A DNA stretch of 64,000 bases from Planococcus chinensis (GTDB taxonomy: Bacteria; Bacillota; Bacilli; Bacillales_A; Planococcaceae): contig NZ_JABWTK010000003.1 of NCBI RefSeq assembly GCF_020071995.1, positions 1 to 64,000 of the forward strand. The letters are read 5' to 3'. The position numbers and the translations under genes are program-made. The number at the start of each line of letters is the position of its first letter. Position 1 is the stretch's first letter. Below, one piece after another: positions 9,359-17,774 of the stretch. Below the pieces are notes generated by a model, which saw only the letters and a list, made by a program, of their open reading frames with translations, had not been told where the DNA came from and did no database searches.

Positions 9359-10708
9359 ATGGGAAAATATTTTGGAACTGACGGGGTGCGGGGTGTTGCG
9401 AACAGCGAATTGACACCTGAATTGGCATTTAAATTGGGACGCTTCGGCGGCTATATCTTAACAAAAAGCTCGAAAGACAAACCGAAAGTATTGATTGGCC
9501 GTGATACACGGATTTCAGGCGAAATGCTGGAAGGTGCTCTTGCAGCCGGATTGCTGTCTGTCGGAGCGGAAGTGATGCGCCTCGGTGTCATCAGTACACC
9601 AGGAGTTGCTTATTTAACGCGTGTCATGAGTGCAGAAGCAGGCGTCATGATTTCAGCATCCCACAATCCAGTGGAAGACAACGGCATCAAATTCTTTGGA
9701 TCTGACGGATTTAAATTATCCGATGAGCAGGAGCTGGAAATTGAAGCATTGCTTGATGCGGAAGAAGATACATTGCCGCGTCCAACTGGCGGCGACCTTG
9801 GAAGCATTACGGATTACTTTGAAGGCGGCCAAAAATACATCCAGTATTTGAAGCAGTCAGTGGACGAAGAATTCAACGGAATCCACGTAGCGCTCGATTG
9901 TGCACATGGAGCGACTTCTTCACTTGCTACGCATGTATTCGCTGATCTGGATGCGGACATTTCGTCAATGGGCGCTTCGCCAAATGGCTTGAATATCAAT
10001 GATAAAGTGGGCTCTACGCATCCTGAAAAATTGGCTGAATTGGTAGTTGCCAAAAAAGCGGATGTGGGCTTGGCGTTTGACGGCGACGGCGACCGTTTGA
10101 TTGCCGTAGATGAAAAAGGGCAGATTGTCGATGGCGACCAGATTATGTATATCATCGGGAAGTATTTGCATTCAGAAGGACGCTTAAAGAAAAACACTGT
10201 CGTCTCCACAGTTATGAGTAATATGGGCTTTTACAAAGCACTTGAAGAACATGGCATGGAAAGCAAGCAGACAGCTGTCGGCGACCGCTATGTTGTAGAA
10301 GAAATGAAGAAAAATGACTATAATCTTGGCGGCGAACAGTCCGGCCATATCATCTTCCTGGACTACAACACAACCGGCGATGGTTTATTGACTGGCATGC
10401 AGCTGGTCAACATCATGAAAGTGACAGGCAAAAAACTTTCTGAATTAGCAGGCGAGATGACCATCTTCCCTCAAAAACTTGTCAATATCCGCGTAACCGA
10501 TAAACATGCGGTAACAGACAACGAGAAGGTGGCAGCAGCCATTGCGGAAGTAGAACAAGACATGGCTGGAAACGGCCGCGTGCTGGTACGCCCTTCGGGT
10601 ACAGAACCGCTTGTGCGGGTAATGGTGGAAGCGGCTTCTGCAGAAGACTGCGAACGATACGTAGAAGAAATTGCGAAAGTTGTCCGGGCTGAAATGGGCT
10701 TGAATTAA
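9359..10708 (+). CDS. glmM: Phosphoglucosamine mutase GlmM
   Basis: A 449-aa enzyme converting glucosamine-6-phosphate to glucosamine-1-phosphate for peptidoglycan and teichoic acid precursors. The active-site phosphoserine is S101 (ISASHNP); the metal loop DGDGDR lies at about 240-245 and the sugar loop GGEQSGH at about 324-330. ATG 9359 has RBS GGAGAGAAAAGA; the frame extends upstream to 9332 but without RBS. A TATAAT at 9315-9320 may give it a private promoter in addition to the cda transcript. GlmM binds CdaA in other Firmicutes. Confidence 0.96.
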   Translation: MGKYFGTDGVRGVANSELTPELAFKLGRFGGYILTKSSKDKPKVLIGRDTRISGEMLEGALAAGLLSVGAEVMRLGVISTPGVAYLTRVMSAEAGVMISASHNPVEDNGIKFFGSDGFKLSDEQELEIEALLDAEEDTLPRPTGGDLGSITDYFEGGQKYIQYLKQSVDEEFNGIHVALDCAHGATSSLATHVFADLDADISSMGASPNGLNINDKVGSTHPEKLAELVVAKKADVGLAFDGDGDRLIAVDEKGQIVDGDQIMYIIGKYLHSEGRLKKNTVVSTVMSNMGFYKALEEHGMESKQTAVGDRYVVEEMKKNDYNLGGEQSGHIIFLDYNTTGDGLLTGMQLVNIMKVTGKKLSELAGEMTIFPQKLVNIRVTDKHAVTDNEKVAAAIAEVEQDMAGNGRVLVRPSGTEPLVRVMVEAASAEDCERYVEEIAKVVRAEMGLN

Positions 10709-10715
10709 TAGAACT

Positions 10716-10755
10716 AACCGGTCTAAAAGGCAGAAGCCTTTTAGACCGGTTTTTT
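10716..10755 (+). terminator. Terminator of cdaA-cdaR-glmM
   Basis: Perfect 16-bp stem AACCGGTCTAAAAGGC / GCCTTTTAGACCGGTT with AGAA loop and T-run. Confidence 0.94.
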
Positions 10756-10788
10756 GGTATTATCAGGATTTATTTTGTTAAGGTTTTG

Positions 10789-10817
10789 TTGACGGGCGTC
10801 CGCCGGCAAGGTATGAT
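10789..10817 (+). promoter_or_regulatory. Promoter of glmS mRNA
   Basis: TTGACG (10789-10794), 17-bp spacer, TATGAT (10812-10817). It lies about 65 bases before the glmS ribozyme cleavage site, giving the long leader expected for this gene. Confidence 0.75.
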
Positions 10818-10869
10818 AAACTTGCCAAGGTTTAGGCCGCCAAAAAAGGGGGATAGTAAGGCGTATGAG

Positions 10870-11075
10870 GAAAACAGTTAAAGCGCCAGTACTGGGAAAA
10901 TCGGATGGACAAATCACTTTCCAGTAGACGAGGAGGAGGAGTATCGAGATTTCGGCGGATACCTCCCGGCCGCGAAGCCCGGTCGTAATATCCAGCATTT
11001 AAAGCAGTTGAGCGATCAGCTGTACAACGATGCGGATGGGCTCACGACAAGTGTTTGCGGACATGTGCAAACGCT
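10870..11075 (+). ncRNA. glmS ribozyme/riboswitch
   Basis: The conserved core is present in order: cleavage segment AAAGCGCCAG (cut expected between A10882 and G10883), the P2 strands AGTACTGG and CCAGTAGACG, and the catalytic core GACGAGGAGGAG followed by ATCGAGATTTCGGCGGAT and CCTCCCGG at about 10927-10970. It self-cleaves when glucosamine-6-phosphate binds, so the mRNA is destroyed when product is ample. The 3' limit is approximate. P2 apical loop is longer than in the B. subtilis example (GAAAATCGGATGGACAAATC). Confidence 0.9.
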
Positions 11076-11112
11076 CATTTTGATTTTATTAGGAAAGCGG
11101 AGGAATTACATT

Positions 11113-12915
11113 ATGTGTGGAATCGTCGGGTATATTGGAGAAAATGATTCAAAAGAAATTTTGCTAAAAGGATTGGAAAGACTGGAATACCGTGGCTATG
11201 ATTCAGCAGGGATTGCTGTACGCAACGGCAAAGGCATTACGGTTTTTAAAGAAAAAGGGCGCATTGCTGACTTGCGCGCAGTTGTTGAAGATGAAGTAAT
11301 GGGAACAAGCGGGATCGGTCATACGCGCTGGGCAACTCACGGAAAACCGAATCGCGTAAACGCTCACCCTCATCAAAACGACAACGACCGTTTTACTTTG
11401 GTGCATAACGGCGTTATTGAAAACTACCACCACATCCAGCGCGACTATTTGGCGGATGTACAAATGGAGTCGGATACGGATACAGAGATCATTGTGCAAT
11501 TGATCGGCAAATTCGTAGCAGAAGGCATGACAACGCAAGAAGCTTTTAGCAAAACTTTGACATTGCTTAAAGGATCATACGCGATCGCATTATTGGACGC
11601 GGAAGAAGAGCAAACAATTTTTGTAGCGAAAAACAAAAGCCCATTGCTTGTCGGACTTGGAGACGGCTTTAACGTAGTCGCAAGCGATGCAATGGCTATG
11701 CTTCAAATCACAGACCAATTCGTGGAATTGATGGATAAAGAAATCGTGATCGTGCGCAAAGACAGCGTGGAAATTTTGACATTGGACGGAGAGAAAGTAA
11801 GCCGCCAGCCATTTAAAGCTGAAATTGACATGAGCGATATTGAAAAAGGCACTTACCCTCACTACATGTTGAAAGAAATCGACGAGCAGCCGGCAGTGAT
11901 GCGCAAAATCATCCAGGCTTACCAAGGCGCCGATGAAAAATTGACAATCCAGCCTGAAATCGTTGAGGCATTGAAAGATGCAGACCGCATTCACATCATT
12001 GCAGCCGGTACAAGTTATCATGCAGGATTGATCGGTAAAGAATACTTGGAAAAAATGGCTCAGATTCCGGTAGAAGTGCACGTAGCAAGTGAATTCGGCT
12101 ACAACATGCCGCTTCTGTCCCAAAAACCGTTGTTCATCTTCATCTCACAATCAGGTGAAACAGCTGACAGCCGCCAAGTATTGGTGAAGATCAAAGAACT
12201 TGGACACCCATCGTTGACCATCACGAACGTAGCAGGCTCTACGCTATCGCGTGAAGCGGATTACACATTGTTGTTGTACGCAGGCCCGGAAATCGCTGTA
12301 GCGTCTACAAAAGCCTACACAGCGCAAATTGCGGTCCTTTCAATTCTTGCAGCGGTAACAGCACAGTCAAAAGGCATCGACATCGGCTTTGACCTGGTAC
12401 AGGAACTTGGAATTGTAGCGAACGGCATCCAAGCGCAAGTGGACATGAAAGAAGAAATGGAGCAAATTGCCCGTGACTTCCTTTCCACTACACGCAACTG
12501 CTTCTTTATCGGCCGTGTAATGGATTACTTTGTGGGCCTTGAAGGTGCATTGAAACTGAAAGAGATTTCGTATATCCAAGCGGAAGGCTTTGCCGGCGGC
12601 GAATTGAAGCACGGTACAATCGCTTTGATCGAAGAAGGCACGCCAGTAATTGCACTAGCAACACAAGAAGCGGTTAACTTGAGCATCCGCGGAAACGTGA
12701 AAGAAGTAGCGGCACGCGGCGCTCATCCTTGCATCATTTCGATGGAAGGCTTGCAAGAAGAAGGCGACAGCCTTGTGCTTCCAAAAGTACACGAATTGCT
12801 GTCTCCGCTGGTATCGGTTATTCCGATGCAGTTGATCTCTTACTATGCAGCGCTTCACCGCGACTGTGACGTAGACAAGCCGCGTAACTTGGCTAAATCG
12901 GTTACAGTTGAATAA
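11113..12915 (+). CDS. glmS: Glutamine--fructose-6-phosphate aminotransferase GlmS
   Basis: A 600-aa enzyme making glucosamine-6-phosphate from fructose-6-phosphate and glutamine, first step to UDP-GlcNAc. The N-terminal glutaminase begins MCGIVGYIG, with Cys2 as nucleophile; two SIS isomerase domains follow ([12 protein letters not shown] about 295, [11 protein letters not shown] about 345, and 450-590). ATG 11113 is fixed by the mandatory Met-Cys and by RBS GGAGG at 11099; the frame is open back to 11008 but that part is ribozyme RNA. Regulated by the ribozyme in its leader. Confidence 0.97.
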   Translation: MCGIVGYIGENDSKEILLKGLERLEYRGYDSAGIAVRNGKGITVFKEKGRIADLRAVVEDEVMGTSGIGHTRWATHGKPNRVNAHPHQNDNDRFTLVHNGVIENYHHIQRDYLADVQMESDTDTEIIVQLIGKFVAEGMTTQEAFSKTLTLLKGSYAIALLDAEEEQTIFVAKNKSPLLVGLGDGFNVVASDAMAMLQITDQFVELMDKEIVIVRKDSVEILTLDGEKVSRQPFKAEIDMSDIEKGTYPHYMLKEIDEQPAVMRKIIQAYQGADEKLTIQPEIVEALKDADRIHIIAAGTSYHAGLIGKEYLEKMAQIPVEVHVASEFGYNMPLLSQKPLFIFISQSGETADSRQVLVKIKELGHPSLTITNVAGSTLSREADYTLLLYAGPEIAVASTKAYTAQIAVLSILAAVTAQSKGIDIGFDLVQELGIVANGIQAQVDMKEEMEQIARDFLSTTRNCFFIGRVMDYFVGLEGALKLKEISYIQAEGFAGGELKHGTIALIEEGTPVIALATQEAVNLSIRGNVKEVAARGAHPCIISMEGLQEEGDSLVLPKVHELLSPLVSVIPMQLISYYAALHRDCDVDKPRNLAKSVTVE

Positions 12916-12933
12916 GTAAAATTTGAAAATTTG

Positions 12934-12969
12934 AGCCCGCTAATTCTTTATAGAATTAGCGGGCTTTTT
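12934..12969 (+). terminator. Terminator of glmS
   Basis: Stem AGCCCGCTAATTCT / AGAATTAGCGGGCT followed by five T. Confidence 0.92.
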
Positions 12970-13030
12970 AATGCTTTGGACTGTTTTAAGGCAACGAAAA
13001 AGGAACAGGTTTATCCTGCTCCTTTTGATT

Positions 13031-13252
13031 TTACTGCTCTTGCACATTTTCGGCTCTGTATTCCAGAATGTCCCCCGGCTGGCAGTCCAGCGCTTTACAG
13101 ATAGCCTCAAGCGTAGACAAGCGGACTGCTTTCGCTTTGCCGTTTTTTAGGATGGACAAGTTGGCCATCGTGATTCCGACCCGTTCCGAGAGCTCCGTGA
13201 CGCTCATTTTCCGTTTCGCCAGCATAACGTCAATATTGATTATAATTGCCAT
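13031..13252 (-). CDS. XRE-type small helix-turn-helix regulator (YozG-like)
   Basis: A 73-aa Cro/CI-type DNA-binding protein: SVTELSERVGITMANLSILK then AVRLSTLEAICKALDCQPGDIL, the helix-turn-helix typical of the YozG/YdaS-like short XRE family. It lies 9 bases downstream of a DUF2975 membrane protein and is co-transcribed with it, an association seen in many Firmicutes (yoaS-yozG). It probably represses its own operon. Confidence 0.85.
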   Translation of the reverse strand: MAIIINIDVMLAKRKMSVTELSERVGITMANLSILKNGKAKAVRLSTLEAICKALDCQPGDILEYRAENVQEQ

Positions 13253-13261
13253 ATTCTCACC

Positions 13262-13741
13262 TCAGACCGTTAAATCGTTTTCAGATTTTATATCGATGGC
13301 ATTTTGCAGCAGCTTTTGAAGAACCGCCGCGAAAACGGCGATTACTATGGCGCCAAACGTAATGATCATTCCGATGCCGCCGAGTCCCGGAGCATCATCC
13401 ACCTCTGCCATATACAGAATAATTGGCAGGCACAACATATACAGGATCGTGATGACGATGGCGCAGTACTTGATATTCTTCAGCGCCTTAACCGACCGCT
13501 CAGAAAATGCGATGTTTTTATCAATGTAACCAAGCAGCTTCAAAGTTTGGTACAAAGCTGTGAAATAAGCGACCGCTGTCAAATACATGGCGATCAGAAA
13601 GACGTATTGCAAAAAAGCCCATTGGGGGATGATTTCCGCCACAAATGAAGAAAGCGGCGGCACTACGAATATACAGACTGCCAGAACCGGAATGGCCATC
13701 AGGATAATCACGGCCTTTAAAAAAAGTGTTTCCCGTTTCAT
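13262..13741 (-). CDS. DUF2975 membrane protein (YoaS-like)
   Basis: A 159-aa protein with four predicted transmembrane helices (about 8-30, 43-65, 91-112, 121-143) and the family-typical 'ALKNIKYCAIVITILY' segment. Function is unknown. Members are almost always paired with a YozG-like regulator, as here. First gene of the two-gene minus-strand unit; the start ATG at 13741 follows AGGTG. Confidence 0.82.
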   Translation of the reverse strand: MKRETLFLKAVIILMAIPVLAVCIFVVPPLSSFVAEIIPQWAFLQYVFLIAMYLTAVAYFTALYQTLKLLGYIDKNIAFSERSVKALKNIKYCAIVITILYMLCLPIILYMAEVDDAPGLGGIGMIITFGAIVIAVFAAVLQKLLQNAIDIKSENDLTV

Positions 13742-13768
13742 CTAAAGCACCTCACTTAACTATTGATA

Positions 13769-13810
13769 ATTATAGTTTAGCATATATTTTATCGTTTTGC
13801 GATAAAATAT
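13769..13810 (-). promoter_or_regulatory. Promoter and palindromic operator of the DUF2975/XRE operon
   Basis: On the minus strand a -10 TATAAT occupies 13774-13769. Just upstream, where the -35 belongs, is a perfect inverted repeat: ATATTTTATCG (13784-13794) and CGATAAAATAT (13800-13810) with a 5-base centre. No clear -35 is seen. The position suits a repressor site for the XRE protein encoded in the operon. Confidence 0.55.
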
Positions 13811-14242
13811 TATCTATAAGCAATAACGTTTTGTGCAGTGATGATTTTGCCAATCACTATCTGAACCGATCATGTTTAAGCAAAAGAAGGAAAGAGAAAA
13901 ATAGTAAGGCCTTCTAGACACCTAGTCGTTTGTCCGCTACTTATTATAAACTATGTGTGCTTCTTCAAAGAATTAGTATTTCTATAAAACATTTAATTGT
14001 TTCTTTAGAAGTATAGTTGAGTGAAAGCTTCGGTTAGGACGAAAGAATGAGTTTGAGTGGATTTTCAATAAAGTTGTCTAAATTATGCTAAAATAAAGAA
14101 GCGAGTGGTTTATCCGTCATTTTTCAAGAAAGCGACGGAGAAAATACACCTGCTTTTTTTTGCTTTTTCGCAAGGCTCTACGCCTTCCCGGCATTGCACT
14201 GAAAGCAAAAATGAAATTTATCGTTGAAAGGAAGATGATTGA
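13811..14242. other. Gene-free spacer and leader before the NCS1 permease
   Basis: About 430 bases with no credible gene. The first half is AT-rich. A short stem CCGTC ... GACGG lies near 14116-14140, followed by a T9 run near 14153 and a pyrimidine/GC mixed segment to 14200. It may be a structured 5' leader of the permease, but it does not match the purine, TPP, preQ1, THF or guanidine-I consensus that I can recall. A -10-like TAAAAT is at 14089-14094 without a well-spaced -35. Confidence 0.4.
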
Positions 14243-15721
14243 ATGAGATCTGATATTACCGCAGATCACCGATTGAGAGAAAAAGAACCAAGAGAGAAAA
14301 AACTAAACGAAAAAGTGCTCCAACAAAAAGAATTGAAGCAAAAAGAAATAAGGCAAGAACCCGAAACCAGCGGTGATTATACGTTTGACCGAGTCCCAAG
14401 GGACGAACGTAAAATGGGATGGCTGAGCATCACCAATATCACCTTCGGCATCGCAACCGCAATTTTTTATTTTCAGATGGGCAGTGTCATGGCATTGCAG
14501 TTTGGTGCAGCCAATGCCATCATCTCCGCCGTTTATGCCATTATTGTGGCCGGCATACTCGGAACCATTATTGTGTATTTGTCCGCTAAATCGGGCATGA
14601 ACGTCAACTTATTGTCCCGCGGAGGATTCGGCTATATCGGAGCCTCATTAACCTCACTAATCTACGCATCGAACTTTATTATGTATTGTGCATTCGAAGG
14701 CATGATACTCGTCGCAGCTGTCCATGCATACTTCCCCGCAATCCCCATGTGGATTCTCATCATCCTCTTCGGTTCAGTGGTCATTCCGTTAAACTGGTTT
14801 GGCATCAAGCAATTGGATAAGCTGCAAAAATGGTCGTTGCCACTTTTTGGCATCTTTTTAATCGCTGCTATCGTGATGGCATTTAAACAGCCTTCTCTTT
14901 ATAACGGCAGCTTTTGGACATACATGCCTGAAGGCGTCCAAATAGGCGGAACCGCCTTGCTGTTGTGCATTGGCATGCAGCACGGCATCATGGGGCTGAC
15001 CGCCTTGATCGCTTCCGACTATGCGCGTTTCTTAAAACCGAAAGACTTGAAGATTGGTTCGGTCGCCATCGGCTTTATCCCGCAGATTTTCTGTTTTGGT
15101 GTCATGGGCGGCCTTGGCATCTGGTTCGGTGTTACGCTGGGCGAATCGAACCCAGGGATTTACATCGTGGTGCTGCTTGGGCTTGGTGGCGTGATTTTTA
15201 CCATGCTGACGCAAATCCGCATCAACATCACGAATATCTACAGCAGCTCCCTGTCGCTGTCCAGTTTCTTTGAAAACATGTTCAAGTTTACTCCGGGACG
15301 CCGCTTCTGGGTGGTCGCTGCAGGTGTCATTGCCATGGCATTGATGCTTGGAGGCATCGTGGACCATCTTGGCACAGCCATGACGTTCCAAGGCGTTGCA
15401 CTTATGACATGGGCTTCCATTCTGGTGACGGATGCCCTGGTCGTGAAGAAAATGCTGAAAATCGGGCCTGGCTATTACGAGTCAAGGCAAGAAAATTTGT
15501 ACAAATGGAATCCGGTCGGCGTGGTCTCGCTGATTGTGCCAAGTGTTTTAGGAACGATTGCAGCCCTCGGCTATATGGGAACCTTCCTGCAAAGCACAGC
15601 GGCATTTTTCGCGGCCATCTTCGCGGCGTTCTTGACTACGGGGCTGGCAGTGTTGACAAAAGGGCGCTACTATGTGAAAAAAGAAGTAACGGATATTCCA
15701 AAAGAAGATTATATTGCCTGA
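14243..15721 (+). CDS. NCS1-family purine/cytosine permease
   Basis: A 492-aa cation-coupled nucleobase transporter of the cytosine/purine/thiamine/allantoin family with about 12 transmembrane helices from residue 55 onward (FGIATAIFYFQMGSVMALQFGA; SRGGFGYIGASLTSLIYASNFIMY). It has an unusually charged N-terminal tail (about residues 10-45, repeated Lys-Glu-Leu-Gln) likely to form a helix in the cytoplasm. Substrate cannot be told. RBS AAAGGAAG precedes the start. No deaminase or catabolic gene is adjacent. Confidence 0.85.
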   Translation: MRSDITADHRLREKEPREKKLNEKVLQQKELKQKEIRQEPETSGDYTFDRVPRDERKMGWLSITNITFGIATAIFYFQMGSVMALQFGAANAIISAVYAIIVAGILGTIIVYLSAKSGMNVNLLSRGGFGYIGASLTSLIYASNFIMYCAFEGMILVAAVHAYFPAIPMWILIILFGSVVIPLNWFGIKQLDKLQKWSLPLFGIFLIAAIVMAFKQPSLYNGSFWTYMPEGVQIGGTALLLCIGMQHGIMGLTALIASDYARFLKPKDLKIGSVAIGFIPQIFCFGVMGGLGIWFGVTLGESNPGIYIVVLLGLGGVIFTMLTQIRINITNIYSSSLSLSSFFENMFKFTPGRRFWVVAAGVIAMALMLGGIVDHLGTAMTFQGVALMTWASILVTDALVVKKMLKIGPGYYESRQENLYKWNPVGVVSLIVPSVLGTIAALGYMGTFLQSTAAFFAAIFAAFLTTGLAVLTKGRYYVKKEVTDIPKEDYIA

Positions 15722-15806
15722 CAAAAAACTTTCGGGTAAAGTGTCAATAAAGAGCAAAACAACTTCAAAGAATAGCACCTGACTTGATTTGGAGAGGATG
15801 AGCAAA

Positions 15807-16301
15807 ATGGCGATCACTTCAACCGTCACCTTAAATTTGGCTCGGCGCTTTTATGCAAAATCAGAAGCGGTGTTTGAAGCCTGGACAAATCCGGAAATCA
15901 TGAAAAAGTGGTTGTTTACAAGAGAATCGACCAACAAAGCGGCCAAAAGTGACCTTCGCATTGGCGGAACGTGGGAGATCGTTGATCATCGGGAAGGCAC
16001 CGATTACCGCGCACTCGGCCAATATGCAGAAATCAGCCAGCCGAACAAACTGGTATTCACGTTCAGGATGCCGCAATTCAGTGATACAGAAGACATTGTC
16101 CGGGTGTTTATCTCTCCAGTCCAGGACATGTGCGAAATGACGTTTTCTCAGGAAATCATTGTTCCGCATGAAGAGATTTGGACAGAAGAAGACGTGGAAC
16201 GGGCAAAAGCTGAATACAGTGCTCAATCCGAAGAAGGCTGGAGCCGGATGTTTGAAAACCTAAAAGAGCTGGTCGAAACCGGTATTGTAAAAACTGAATA
16301 A
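15807..16301 (+). CDS. SRPBCC (AHSA1-type) domain protein
   Basis: A 164-aa START/Bet v1-like protein of the activator-of-Hsp90 (AHSA1) type: FYAKSEAVFEAWTNPEIMKKWLF at the N-terminus and GWSRMFENLKELVE at the C-terminus are family hallmarks. It binds a hydrophobic ligand in general; the real role is unknown. ATG 15807 is chosen as it stands 9 bases after GGAGAGG; upstream TTG and ATG codons overlap that RBS. Confidence 0.85.
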   Translation: MAITSTVTLNLARRFYAKSEAVFEAWTNPEIMKKWLFTRESTNKAAKSDLRIGGTWEIVDHREGTDYRALGQYAEISQPNKLVFTFRMPQFSDTEDIVRVFISPVQDMCEMTFSQEIIVPHEEIWTEEDVERAKAEYSAQSEEGWSRMFENLKELVETGIVKTE

Positions 16302-16312
16302 GAAATGCCACA

Positions 16313-16352
16313 AACCCCGAGAGGTGCTTCTGCGCCTTCCGGGGTTCTTTTT
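16313..16352 (+). terminator. Terminator after the AHSA1-type gene
   Basis: Stem AACCCCG...CGGGGTT with inner GAGG/CCTT pairing and a T-run. Confidence 0.85.
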
Positions 16353-16428
16353 TGGAATCTGCCGAGCAGGAATCGGGGGCAGGAAAATCGAAATAAGATA
16401 GCAAACCAATAGAGAAGGTGAGTGCTCC

Positions 16429-17202
16429 ATGAAAGCACCAGAAGAAATTCTAGCTGTATGGAAGAAATTTAGCGGTTTTCCGATGGAAACTTTGACAAAA
16501 GCCTGGTTTTATTCACGTTCGGGCGATAAAAAGCAGCGCACAGTCGCATTGATGAAAGAACATAAAGCGCAATACGGCATAACCGGCAATTGTTTTGACC
16601 TGGCGATTTGGCTTTTGGATGAGTTGAAAAGAGATGGAATTGAGGCATACCCGATCGGCAATGAACTGGGGACAGAAGAAGCGCATGCGGCGCTAATCGC
16701 ATTGGATACACATGGAAACCGCTATTTATGCGACCTTGGCGACCAATGGCTGCAGCCGGTACTGATCGAAGCCCGGCACGAAGCATTTTCAACAGAAAAA
16801 CAAAGCGGCTTTTTCCCTGCAGCTGATGTACAGGTCCTTTCCCGGCATGCGGAAGTGGAAATCATTTATCACCGGCCGGGCGGGAAACAGTCACGGCAAA
16901 CTTATGACACCACTCCGGTAACAGAGGCGGATTTTTGGCAAGCCGGCGAGTTTTCGCAAAATCATGTGTATCCGAAGCCGCTTGTGGAAGTGCGGCTTCC
17001 TTACAAAGAAGAAACCGCGCATTGGGAATTCGATAACTGGAAAAGTTTTTTAAGCACGACGGAAGGGTTATATCCCGATCAGCCCTTGGCTACTTTGGAA
17101 GAATGGGTGGATAGAATCGGACAGAAAACTGGTTTTGACCACAAGTTCTTGTTTGATTCATTAAACTTTTACAAACAGATGAAGAAAGAAAGCAGGAGAT
17201 AA
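16429..17202 (+). CDS. Arylamine N-acetyltransferase-like / transglutaminase-like protein
   Basis: A 257-aa protein I cannot name firmly. A Cys-His-Asp arrangement is visible: C55 in TGNCFDLAIWLLDEL, H86 in EEAHAALIAL and D102 in YLCDLGDQW, with the same spacing logic as the NAT and transglutaminase folds. The C-terminal half is without recognised motif. RBS GAAGGTGAG precedes the start. It begins a run with a histidine phosphatase two bases later and a HAD-GNAT gene, probably one operon. Acyl transfer is a guess from the triad. Confidence 0.6.
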   Translation: MKAPEEILAVWKKFSGFPMETLTKAWFYSRSGDKKQRTVALMKEHKAQYGITGNCFDLAIWLLDELKRDGIEAYPIGNELGTEEAHAALIALDTHGNRYLCDLGDQWLQPVLIEARHEAFSTEKQSGFFPAADVQVLSRHAEVEIIYHRPGGKQSRQTYDTTPVTEADFWQAGEFSQNHVYPKPLVEVRLPYKEETAHWEFDNWKSFLSTTEGLYPDQPLATLEEWVDRIGQKTGFDHKFLFDSLNFYKQMKKESRR

Positions 17203-17204
17203 GT

Positions 17205-17774
17205 TTGCAAACTCACTTGTATTTGGTTCGGCACGCCCATTCCGATTATACTCCGGATGAACGGTCACGGCCGTTATCGGAACAAGGCGTAAAAGATGCC
17301 CGTAAAGTGGCTGAATCCTTAAATACGGAAGGAATTGAGCGGGTTATCTCAAGCCCGTACAAACGGGCCATTCAGACAGTGGAAGGCATTTCCCGGGAAA
17401 TAAATACAGGGATTACCCTATGGGAAGGATTTCGCGAACGTTTGTTGAGCAAGGAACCACTAGTGGATTTTCCGGCTGCCGTTGCAAAAGTTTGGGAAGA
17501 AGAGCACTTCGCCTTTGAAGGTGGCGAATCCAATCAAGAAGCAAGGGCGCGCGGCATTAAAGAAGTACAGAAATTGCTTCAGCAACATGCAGGCGAACGC
17601 ATTGCCATTGGGACACATGGCAATATCTTGGCCCTGATCCTCAACCATTTTGATTCCCACTACGGAATAGATTTCTGGCGACAGCTCGAGATGCCGGATA
17701 TTTATTGCCTGAGTTTTGAAGGACTCGAATTAAAGAACGTACGGCGGATTCCGCTGAGTGTAAAAGCGATATGA
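17205..17774 (+). CDS. Histidine phosphatase family protein (phosphoglycerate mutase-like)
   Basis: A 189-aa phosphatase: the RHG-type motif appears as LVRHAHSD (phospho-accepting His10), with the second catalytic region IGTHGN at about 146 and SSPYKRAIQT at about 49. It acts on a small phosphorylated metabolite or protein. The start is TTG at 17205, set by AGGAG six bases upstream. It overlaps the next gene by four bases (ATGA), so translation is coupled. Confidence 0.85.
   Translation: MQTHLYLVRHAHSDYTPDERSRPLSEQGVKDARKVAESLNTEGIERVISSPYKRAIQTVEGISREINTGITLWEGFRERLLSKEPLVDFPAAVAKVWEEEHFAFEGGESNQEARARGIKEVQKLLQQHAGERIAIGTHGNILALILNHFDSHYGIDFWRQLEMPDIYCLSFEGLELKNVRRIPLSVKAI

Noticed and set aside
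11008-11112. A 35-residue N-terminal extension of GlmS
   Set aside because: It lies in the glmS ribozyme; the enzyme needs Cys directly after the initiator Met, found at 11113 with a good RBS.
13726-13917. A 63-codon plus-strand frame in the promoter region of the DUF2975 gene
   Set aside because: No RBS, AT-rich low-complexity protein, covers the promoter and operator of the divergent unit.
14100-14242. Purine, TPP, preQ1 or guanidine riboswitch before the NCS1 permease
   Set aside because: None of the consensus cores could be found; only an unspecific stem and T-tract are visible.
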